In this document: positions 57,631-64,000 of the stretch, in pieces
Layout: each line of letters begins with the position of its first letter
Numbering within the stretch: position 1 is the first letter of the stretch
Assembly: GCF_004521965.1 (NCBI RefSeq)
Contig: NZ_SDGK01000006.1
Coordinates: 1-64,000 of the forward strand
Source: Weissella cibaria
Lineage (GTDB): Bacteria; Bacillota; Bacilli; Lactobacillales; Lactobacillaceae
DNA length: 64,000 nucleotides
Reading direction: 5' to 3'
The notes under the pieces: model-generated
What the model saw: only the letters and a program-made list of their open reading frames with translations
Told to the model about the DNA's origin: nothing
The model's database searches: none
Translations under genes and position numbers: made by a program

Positions 57631-59193
57631 ATGGAAATAATTGTTGGCAAGTTGTCTAACCGACAGATGGCGCCGTTTGGCCAGTTATTAAATATGTTTT
57701 CAGATGCTGCCGCAGCACGATTGCACTATCAGCAAGCACAGAGTATATCGGCAGGGTTATTATTTGTTGATAATGATACAGTGGTAGGTGCAGTGCTCTA
57801 TCGCAACGAAGGTGGTCATATTGTGTTAGTCAGCACGTTAGCTTGGAAAACGGTTGATCGACTGACCTTATTCGAACAGCTTGTGACGTACTTTAGCAAG
57901 CATCGGGTGAAAACCTTGCAAATGGAAGTAGCGCCAAACCAAGCAAACAGTCCGCTATTAGATGGTTTTGACCGGGTTGATGAACTAACCTATCGGCGCA
58001 CGTTCTCATATCCGGTGGCACTGGTCCTTGGTGGTGGTGGGGCCCATGGGTCATTTGAAGTTGGTGTTTTTGATGTTCTGAAGAGTCGAGGTATTATCCC
58101 GCATGAGGTACTGGGTGTCTCAGTTGGATCGATTAATGCCATGTCATTTATGCACCTTGATAGTACAATATCACACGCTACTTGGGACATATTGACAACG
58201 GATGTCGTGTACGAAGTGCCGGAAGTTGGTGTATCTCGGGTCGATTTTAGTAAAACAGTTGCGACACATCTTGTTGGTCGACACTATTTTGAAAAAGAAT
58301 CGTTGCGTCAGCTAATTTATCCAGTGGTTGCGCATGAACTAGCGACGCCAAGGATAGCTGAAATGACTTTAGTCGCTACGGAATTGCCATTGCTTCGGCC
58401 GGCTAGCTTTTCGGTGACAGACGAAACTACAGTCGATGAACTGACAGATTGGATACTGGCTTCTAGTGCTTTTTACCCTGTCGTTTCGCCAGTCATGATT
58501 AATGGGAAACAATATATTGATGGTGGTTATAGTAATAACTTGCCAATTAATATTGCCGCTGCTCATGGTGCTAAGGAAATCTATGCAGTCTCAATTATGG
58601 ATGGCGTACCGGAAGATTGGACACGACCAGATGATGCTGTTGTGCATTATATTCGTACGCCTTGGCAATTTGGTCCCTTGCTGGACTTTTTCCCTGATTT
58701 AAGTGGCGAGTACGTGACGCTCGGTGAAATACGAACGAAGCAAGTGTTGGGCGAATTAGGTGGCTACTATTACGCATTGCCAGCTGACGTTGATGTTAGT
58801 TGGTTGGGTGGTGTGCAACTGGTGAAGTGGTTAGCAACAGATTCTGTGACCGCACCAATTGCAAATGCGTTAACGAAGCTACCGGTTTGGTTAGCCTGGC
58901 AACAATGGTTAGTTAGGGATATTGATCCCGATGCGACTGGGGATAAAGCTGGTCAAGGCTTAGCAACGATAGAACGATTAGCCCGTTTGCTGGCAGTTGA
59001 TAAACTGCAGGAGTATGATTTGACGACCTTTGTAGCAGCTATTGTGGCAGCTGGTCGCACAAACCGACAAGCATTACCGACACCGACGCATCACTTGACG
59101 CGGGCGTACATCTTAGCAAATCTAGATGTTGTGTTAACTGGCGTGTTGTACTTGTTGTCTAAGTCAGAAAAAACGAGTAGAATAAGTAAATGA
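57631..59193 (+). CDS. Patatin-like phospholipase with an extra N-terminal domain
   Basis: A 520-residue protein. Residues about 130-330 are a patatin-like serine lipase: oxyanion loop GGGGAHG (134-140), nucleophile in GVSVG (162-166, Ser164), and the catalytic Asp in DGG (297-299). It would act on phospholipids or lysophospholipids. Residues 1-120 form a separate alpha/beta domain whose pattern (VVGAVLYRNEGG, then a helix and LQMEVAPNQ) recalls GNAT acyltransferases, without a clear acetyl-CoA motif. The C-terminal 150 residues are helical. GAGGACGGGG is before the ATG. Confidence 0.85.
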   Translation: MEIIVGKLSNRQMAPFGQLLNMFSDAAAARLHYQQAQSISAGLLFVDNDTVVGAVLYRNEGGHIVLVSTLAWKTVDRLTLFEQLVTYFSKHRVKTLQMEVAPNQANSPLLDGFDRVDELTYRRTFSYPVALVLGGGGAHGSFEVGVFDVLKSRGIIPHEVLGVSVGSINAMSFMHLDSTISHATWDILTTDVVYEVPEVGVSRVDFSKTVATHLVGRHYFEKESLRQLIYPVVAHELATPRIAEMTLVATELPLLRPASFSVTDETTVDELTDWILASSAFYPVVSPVMINGKQYIDGGYSNNLPINIAAAHGAKEIYAVSIMDGVPEDWTRPDDAVVHYIRTPWQFGPLLDFFPDLSGEYVTLGEIRTKQVLGELGGYYYALPADVDVSWLGGVQLVKWLATDSVTAPIANALTKLPVWLAWQQWLVRDIDPDATGDKAGQGLATIERLARLLAVDKLQEYDLTTFVAAIVAAGRTNRQALPTPTHHLTRAYILANLDVVLTGVLYLLSKSEKTSRISK

Positions 59194-59226
59194 TTAGCTA
59201 GATAAATAGATAGGAGTAAGATTACC

Positions 59227-59844
59227 ATGAAGCGTGGCGTATTAATCGTACTATCGGGTCCGTCAGGCGTCGGTAAGGGGACTGTTCGAAAGGCGTTGTT
59301 TGAAGAATCAGACATCGACTTTCAATATTCAATTTCCATGACCACGCGACAACCCCGAACGGGAGAAGTGAATGGGGAAGATTATTTCTTCGTCACACGA
59401 GAAGAGTTTGAAGCAGAAATTGCTGACGGTGGTATGTTGGAATACGCTGAGTACGTGGGAAATTACTACGGTACGCCAAAGAGCTTCATCGAGAAGACGT
59501 TGGCGGCTGGACGTGATGTCCTATTGGAAATCGATGTGCAAGGTGCGTTGCAAGTGAAGGAAAAGATGCCAGAAGGGGCTTATATTTTCTTGACGCCACC
59601 TGACTTGGGTGCCCTAAAAGAGCGCCTGATTGGGCGGGGTACTGAAGCCATGGAGGTTATTGATCGTCGCGTTTCAGCTGCAACAGCCGAAATTCGCATG
59701 ATGGCTAACTATGATTACGCTGTCGTAAACGATGAGGTGCCTTTGGCAGTTGATCGTATTAAGGATATTATTAAGGTGGAGCGTTTGCGCGTAAACCGAG
59801 TGTTGCCAGAATACATTACAATGATTGAGGAGCTAGAAGCATGA
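59227..59844 (+). CDS. gmk: Guanylate kinase
   Basis: A 205-residue enzyme that phosphorylates GMP to GDP. The P-loop GPSGVGKG is at residues 11-18. [20 protein letters not shown] (about 38-57) binds GMP. AGGAG lies before the ATG. It overlaps rpoZ by 4 bases (ATGA), the standard gmk-rpoZ unit. Confidence 0.97.
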   Translation: MKRGVLIVLSGPSGVGKGTVRKALFEESDIDFQYSISMTTRQPRTGEVNGEDYFFVTREEFEAEIADGGMLEYAEYVGNYYGTPKSFIEKTLAAGRDVLLEIDVQGALQVKEKMPEGAYIFLTPPDLGALKERLIGRGTEAMEVIDRRVSAATAEIRMMANYDYAVVNDEVPLAVDRIKDIIKVERLRVNRVLPEYITMIEELEA

Positions 59845-60056
59845 TTTTATACCCATCAGTTGATAAGTTGTTGGAACGAGTTGACTCACGCTACAAGTTG
59901 ATCGCTTTGGGGGCTAAGCGTGCCCACGAATTAGAACAAGGTGGTTTGCCTACTTTGTCTCACTTCGATTCAGTAAAGCCAATTGGTCAAGCGTTTGAAG
60001 AAATTGAAGCTGGTAACGTTGTTATCGATGAAGAAGCTTCTAAGTTGGAAAACTAA
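59841..60056 (+). CDS. rpoZ: RNA polymerase omega subunit
   Basis: A 71-residue subunit that helps assemble RNA polymerase. It starts [24 protein letters not shown] (about residues 19-31) is the conserved core that grips the beta-prime subunit. It is coupled to gmk. Its terminator has been separated from it by an IS insertion. Confidence 0.94.
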   Translation: MILYPSVDKLLERVDSRYKLIALGAKRAHELEQGGLPTLSHFDSVKPIGQAFEEIEAGNVVIDEEASKLEN

Positions 60057-60072
60057 TGATGTTAAAAAAGGC

Positions 60073-61585
60073 GGCTCTATGCCAAATAGCGTTGGTCGAC
60101 AATGAATTTGAAAATTAACGCGATTTGAAGAGTCGCAAAAAGTGGTGATGACAGAAATGTTGTCACCACTTTTTTTAGAATTTTCCATACTTCATTTGGA
60201 TACGGATGCGTCGCATGTAATTACCGAGGTTTTGATAACCGTATGCGGTACGAGCTATTTGCTTAAGGCGACGGTTGATGCCTTCGATTTTACCGTTTGA
60301 CCATGGGCAACGAAGACTTTCGAGGATGCCTTTTAAATTGCGCTTAAAAGTACCGATGGTCACGTCCATGGCGGAACCCACCGGTTTGTAAGTGCTGATC
60401 AATGCATGAATTAGCTCGGGGCTACGCTTGTCCATTGCTTCTAAAGCTTCTTGGTACACTAAATAAGCCGCCTCGAGAACCGGAAATGATTTGAACACTA
60501 GCGTGAGAGCTTCTTCTTCCGTGATATATTCGTTCAAGCCTCGCATATATTTACGATGGGTAGTTTCTAAGTTGCTGTATTTTTTGAGGAAAAGGCGCCA
60601 GCCGTTTTTCATTATTTTGTATTCACGAGAGTGCTTATCAAGTAGATGCTGAATGCCTGTGCGAATAGTGTTGATGGCACGGGTCATTAGTTGAACGATA
60701 TGGAATCGATCAATGACAATTTGGGCATTAGGAAATAGTTCCGGCACGAGGGTAGCGTAGCTAGCGTTCATGTCCATGACGACGTGCGTGACTGCCTGGC
60801 GTTGCTTCAAAGAGAAGCCATAGAAATAACTTCGGATTGTGTTTAAATCACGACTTGGCAATATCTCCATAAAGTTGTCAGGTGATGCATACACGAAAGC
60901 GTATGATCTGCTAATTCGAATTTCATCGAAGCTTAGAACTGCTGGTAAATGACTGTAGTCATAACGATAATCCTGGAGTTCGTCGTTGATAACACGGTGA
61001 ACTGTTGAGTGTGAAAGACGCAAAATAAAACCGATAACTTTCTCTGAAATATCCTCCATAGCCAGTCGAATAACTTGAAGGCGTAGGGGTTTAGAGATGT
61101 TTCGGGCTTCTTCTAAATCGGGTGATGACACAACTACGGAAGCGTTGCACTCATGGCAGTAATAGCGCTGCTTACGCAGGCGTAGGCGGTTGTCGAAACC
61201 GTTAGTTGCGGGTAGCTTTACTTCGGTGGGTTTGCTGAAACCATTTTTGGTTAATATACTCTCTTGGCCACACAACGTGCATCGATCCATATCACCGTGT
61301 AGTGCAGCTTCATAAACGATAGTTTTATGATTATCTTTTCCACGATATGAGATATGGTTAAATTCACCGTTATCATCCATTAAAAATTCGAAATTTGGGT
61401 CTGTTAATCCGACGCTACGTAGGATAGAATCATTTAAAGACATCAATAGCTCTCCTTGTATTTTAGTTTTAGACGACTTTAGGATACACCGAGCTATTGG
61501 TGTTTTTTATTGTTGTTTTGAGAATGATTGATAAATGCAAAAAAAGCGTTGGTGATTAATCACCAACGCCAAAAAGAATAGAACC
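60073..61585. mobile_element. Complete ISL3-family insertion sequence
   Basis: About 1.51 kb. The left terminal repeat at 60073-60096 (GGCTCTATGCC ... GCGTTGGT) and the right one at 61562-61585 match in reverse complement at 15 of 24 positions. One transposase is on the minus strand. GTTAAAA lies at 60061-60067 and again at 61586-61592, a possible target repeat, though five bases separate the left copy from the repeat end. A perfect hairpin (GCGTTGGTG with CACCAACGC) sits inside the right end, upstream of the transposase promoter. Confidence 0.88.
60175..61443 (-). CDS. ISL3-family transposase
   Basis: A 422-residue DDE transposase. The N-terminal zinc finger (zf-ISL3) has C-x2-C (CTLCGQE, about 38-44) and a second pair (YYCHEC, about 75-80). 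A helix-turn-helix follows, then the DDE core with SFDEI, a DRFH motif (VIDRFHIVQL) and a C-terminal WSNGKIEGINRRLK carrying the catalytic Glu. The frame is intact, so it may be active. AAGGAGAG lies 8 bases before the ATG at 61443. A TTG one codon earlier is less likely. Confidence 0.94.
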   Translation of the reverse strand: MSLNDSILRSVGLTDPNFEFLMDDNGEFNHISYRGKDNHKTIVYEAALHGDMDRCTLCGQESILTKNGFSKPTEVKLPATNGFDNRLRLRKQRYYCHECNASVVVSSPDLEEARNISKPLRLQVIRLAMEDISEKVIGFILRLSHSTVHRVINDELQDYRYDYSHLPAVLSFDEIRISRSYAFVYASPDNFMEILPSRDLNTIRSYFYGFSLKQRQAVTHVVMDMNASYATLVPELFPNAQIVIDRFHIVQLMTRAINTIRTGIQHLLDKHSREYKIMKNGWRLFLKKYSNLETTHRKYMRGLNEYITEEEALTLVFKSFPVLEAAYLVYQEALEAMDKRSPELIHALISTYKPVGSAMDVTIGTFKRNLKGILESLRCPWSNGKIEGINRRLKQIARTAYGYQNLGNYMRRIRIQMKYGKF

Positions 61586-61588
61586 GTT

Positions 61589-61631
61589 AAAAGCGGTGCT
61601 GATTCTTAGTGATTTAGCACCGCTTTTACGA
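61589..61631 (+). terminator. Orphaned gmk-rpoZ terminator
   Basis: AAAAGCGGTGCT pairs with AGCACCGCTTTT around a 15-base loop. It lies immediately to the right of the IS and has no gene before it on the plus strand, so it is most simply the rpoZ terminator displaced by the insertion. Confidence 0.75.
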
Positions 61632-61773
61632 TGTGCCATTATAACCTTCAAAACGTTTGTATGATATTAAATGCAGTCGTGAGCCGTCGACAAGGGCTAA
61701 AAAATCTTGTTATAATGAAGTTGCCTAATCAATGTATGCGCTTTCTTTGCCACAACAACTATTGGAGTATAAA

Positions 61774-62367
61774 ATGACACAACCACAATTATTCCTAGAT
61801 ATGGATAATGTTCTTGTTGATACATTATCCGTTTTAAACAAGATTGACATGCGGCAACATTCTGTAGAAAAACCAGATCAAATTCCTGGTATTTTCCGAG
61901 ATTTGCCACCAATACCTGGTGCAATTGAAGCCGTGAAGCAACTAGCTGCTGAATATGACATCTATATTTTATCAACTGCGCCTTGGCAAAATCCAAGCGC
62001 TTGGCAGGATAAATTGATTTGGCTACAACATTATTTTGGGGAAGATAGCAGTAGTCCAATTTATAAACGAATCATTTTAGCCCACGATAAGGCTGTCGCA
62101 CATTTTGGTGGCGGCATATTAGTGGACGACCGGCCTTATCACGGTGCAAGCGACTGGGACGACCCAGATACTGACAGCATCTGGCTCCAATTTGGTGCCG
62201 ACCCTCGGCTAACGTGGTCGAATGAGCTTGTGTCGTTTTTGCTGGATATTTCACAAATCCAAGACGTGACGGATACGCTAAGAGAAGCAGTATCCGTCGT
62301 AGCTGAACGTGGCCATTTCTACGTTCATGGTGATAAAACCGAATTTGACAAGGCCCATTGGGAATAA
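61774..62367 (+). CDS. 5'(3')-deoxyribonucleotidase (NT5C type)
   Basis: A 197-residue HAD phosphatase. The nucleophile motif is DMDNVL (residues 9-14), LSTAPW (about 71-76) is motif II and LVDDRP (about 122-127) is the acidic motif IV. The size and the NPSAWQDKLIWLQHYFG segment fit the cytosolic 5' nucleotidase type C family that dephosphorylates deoxynucleotides. GGAG 9 bases before the ATG at 61774 sets the start. Confidence 0.85.
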   Translation: MTQPQLFLDMDNVLVDTLSVLNKIDMRQHSVEKPDQIPGIFRDLPPIPGAIEAVKQLAAEYDIYILSTAPWQNPSAWQDKLIWLQHYFGEDSSSPIYKRIILAHDKAVAHFGGGILVDDRPYHGASDWDDPDTDSIWLQFGADPRLTWSNELVSFLLDISQIQDVTDTLREAVSVVAERGHFYVHGDKTEFDKAHWE

Positions 62368-62380
62368 ATGATTCTTTTAA

Positions 62381-62416
62381 AAGAGACAGTCATCAACACG
62401 ACTATCTCTTTTTTGA
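62381..62416 (+). terminator. Terminator of the nucleotidase gene
   Basis: AAGAGA-AGTC with GACT-TCTCTT and six Ts. Confidence 0.8.
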
Positions 62417-62518
62417 TTGTGAATGAAAGGTTTTGACTGAAAAACATTGCAAAAGCACCAAATAACACTATATTTACCGGCGAAAAGGAAACGCATACAT
62501 TTGTATAGGTGAACGATT

Positions 62519-62660
62519 ATGATGATTTCAGAACGACAAGACAAAATATTAGCATTGATTCAAAAACGCGGTCGCATATCAATTCGTGAGTTGCAAGAAC
62601 TGCTATTAGTGGACGATATTTGGACAAGTTAGCAGACAAAGGGGTAGTGAAACGAATTCA
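62519..62660 (+). pseudogene. DeoR-type regulator, N-terminal remnant
   Basis: ATG at 62519 reads MMISERQDKILALIQ and the first helices of a DeoR winged helix-turn-helix, then loses frame after LLLV and stops at 62630. One frame over, YLDKLADKGVVKRIH continues the DeoR wing to about 62661. The sequence between (SDDTIRR type) is shortened, and the sugar-phosphate-binding C-domain is absent. A truncated relic. Confidence 0.7.
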
Positions 62661-62758
62661 CTATTGTTGTACTTGTGTTGTACTTGCTTTTCGTAGCTAT
62701 CGGTGCAATCGTTGTGGGCGTCATCTACGGATTACTAAAAGTACCTGACGCGGATTAA
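62651..62758 (+). pseudogene. Fragment of a small membrane protein
   Basis: The frame from 62651 reads a membrane helix (TIVVLVLYLLFVAIGAIVVG) and ends GLLKVPDAD at 62758, but it has no start codon and follows a stop at 62648-62650. It is joined directly to the DeoR remnant, suggesting a deletion fused two genes. Confidence 0.4.
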
Positions 62759-62779
62759 AAAGGAATGGGGGACATCATC

Positions 62780-63742
62780 ATGTCTTTAAATTGGGGAATT
62801 ATTAGTATTGGCACGATTGCCAACGAAATGGCAGCAAGTTTATTAACGCACCAGCAACTGGCTATGGCTGTGACGGTTCGAGATCAAGCAAAATTACCAG
62901 CTTTTGCCGAACGGTATCAAATTCCAAAAACCTACGAAACAGTCGCAGATTTATTAGCCGATGAAACAATTGATGCTGTCTATATTGCAGCGCCACATAA
63001 TATACACTTTGATTTTGTCAAACAGGCTTTGGCGCATCATAAACATGTGTTAGCAGAAAAGGCGATAACTGTCTCTAATGAAGAGTACACTGAAGAGTAC
63101 ACTATCGTTCGAAAATTACCAAGAATCTGGATTAGTCCTCTTAGAAGCGATGACACCAGCACACATGCTGCTTTTCAAGCGACTTCGTGAACTCAGTAAT
63201 CAAGGAGCATTGGGGGCAGATTCAGGTGATTAACACAACCTTTGGCAGTCATAAGCCTTACGATCCAAATAATCGATTCTTTAATCCTGACTTAGCAGGT
63301 GGGGCACTACTTGATATTGGTGGTTACGCAACACAGGCCACTGTCTACTTTATGAACAGTACGCCAAGCAAAGCAAACTCGACGATGACTCCCTTTTGAA
63401 ACCCGGGTTGATGAACAATCAGTGACGATTCTAGCAAATAAAAATCATGAAATGGCGACCATCACATTATCAATGCAAGCTAAGCAACCTAAGGCCATTA
63501 CAATTTCCGGCACTAAAGGGTACGTACGTATTCCAGATTTTCCACGCGCTGATACAGCCATTTGGTATGACACCGATACCGGCGAGTCAGAAGAAATTGC
63601 ATCAGGAAATTCTGCAGACGCTTTGTGGTCCGAGATTTCAGATTTTGAGCAAGCGTTCCAAGACCATAAAGTTGCTCTTGAATTTATCAATTTAACAGAG
63701 ATGCAATTCGAAACCTTAGCTAAAATTCAACAAGAATGGTAA
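62780..63742 (+). pseudogene. Gfo/Idh/MocA family oxidoreductase, decayed
   Basis: ATG at 62780 with GGGGGA upstream. The first 95 residues form the NAD-binding fold (GIISIGTIANEMA, then VYIAAPHNIHFD and HVLAEKA, the family motifs). A tandem 12-base duplication (GAAGAGTACACT at 63080-63091 and 63092-63103) is followed by frame changes near 63105, 63185 and 63398. The C-terminal domain remains recognisable (GGALLDIGGYA; KAITISGTKG) to 63742. Length without lesions, about 320 residues, is normal for the family. Confidence 0.85.
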
Positions 63743-63756
63743 TAATTGCATTATTT

Positions 63757-63786
63757 AGTGGCGTTGCGCACAACGCCACTTTTTAT
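63757..63786 (+). terminator. Intrinsic terminator
   Basis: AGTGGCGTTG pairs perfectly with CAACGCCACT, followed by five Ts. Confidence 0.9.
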
Positions 63787-63824
63787 TGTTAAAATGAATA
63801 CGAAAGATACGGAGGGGCAACAAG

Positions 63825-64000
63825 ATGAGTGAAAAAGAACGGATAACAATAAATGATATCGCCCGTCTAGCCGGCGTCGGGAAAAGCACCGTCTCCCGTT
63901 ATTTAAATAACGGGTCAATTAGCGCAAAAACACGGGCTAAGCTAGATGCTGTCGTCAAAGAGTACGATTATGAACCGAATCGATTTGCCCAAAGTTTGAA
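63825..64000 (+). CDS. LacI-family transcriptional regulator (5' part only)
   Basis: The first 58 residues are in the window; the gene runs off the end. ITINDIARLAGVGKSTVSRYLNN (residues 7-29) is the LacI-type helix-turn-helix, and NRFAQSL is the start of the hinge helix. GGAGGGG lies before the ATG at 63825. It probably controls a sugar operon further right. Confidence 0.88.
   Translation, partial: MSEKERITINDIARLAGVGKSTVSRYLNNGSISAKTRAKLDAVVKEYDYEPNRFAQSL

Overview
The window looks like a chromosomal segment of a lactic acid bacterium of the Leuconostocaceae, most likely Weissella (inference). The grounds are: two T-box-controlled aminoacyl-tRNA synthetases; a CIRCE-controlled groESL; a putative 6S-like RNA of the Lacto-usp type next to rarA and uspA; a Ddl ligase with the Phe that marks D-Ala-D-Lac specificity (the basis of intrinsic vancomycin resistance in Leuconostoc and Weissella); strong use of TTG for Leu in highly expressed genes; and Lactobacillales surface proteins of the WxL type. 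Nearly all genes are on the plus strand. Exceptions are a hemolysin-III gene, tRNA-Lys, a small membrane peptide and an ISL3 transposase.

Layout. 1-2.7 kb: the end of an ISL3-type IS, a structured leader RNA, yueI and a decayed Rgg-like regulator. 2.7-5.2 kb: rarA, 6S-like RNA, small membrane protein, uspA. 5.2-9.2 kb: a completely decayed WxL/csc cell-surface cluster. 9.2-13.6 kb: a structured RNA, an Ig-like protein, tRNA-Lys, a Ser-rich anchored protein, hemolysin III, a LysE exporter, a tautomerase and a coiled-coil membrane protein. 13.6-16.6 kb: T-box and valS. 17-22 kb: a broken M10 protease, folC, a broken GtfA/TagE-like glycosyltransferase pair and an LPxTG-like remnant. 22-30.5 kb: ydiF, groESL, a KimA-like K+ transporter, a DUF2785 protein and ddl. 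30.5-36.7 kb: the yqeG-yqeH-yhbY-nadD-yqeK-rsfS-yqeM-tmcAL-yceD operon. 36.8-42 kb: mutS-mutL and flavodoxin. 42-45 kb: an unassigned RNA, a convergent small peptide gene, T-box and thrS. 45-47 kb: sortase pseudogene, nagB with twin operators, a putative sRNA, hup. 47-51 kb: an ABC exporter trio, two unknown proteins, an ECF S component. 51-60 kb: folD-xseA-xseB-ispA-tlyA-argR-recN, a patatin-like protein with an extra N-terminal domain, gmk-rpoZ. 60-64 kb: a complete ISL3 element, a 5'-nucleotidase, remnants of DeoR and Gfo/Idh/MocA genes, and a LacI-type regulator running off the end.

The strongest theme is selective decay. Informational and housekeeping operons are intact, while the WxL proteins, their WxL-interacting anchor, an LPxTG-like protein, a sortase, a surface-type glycosyltransferase pair and an M10 protease are all broken. 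The same applies to three accessory genes: Rgg, DeoR and the oxidoreductase. This suggests a lineage that has lost elaborate surface display (inference). The other theme is a set of structured non-coding RNAs. Four have no assignment I can make: 144-335, 9231-9368, 42057-42207 and 46611-46695. They are the best candidates for something new here.
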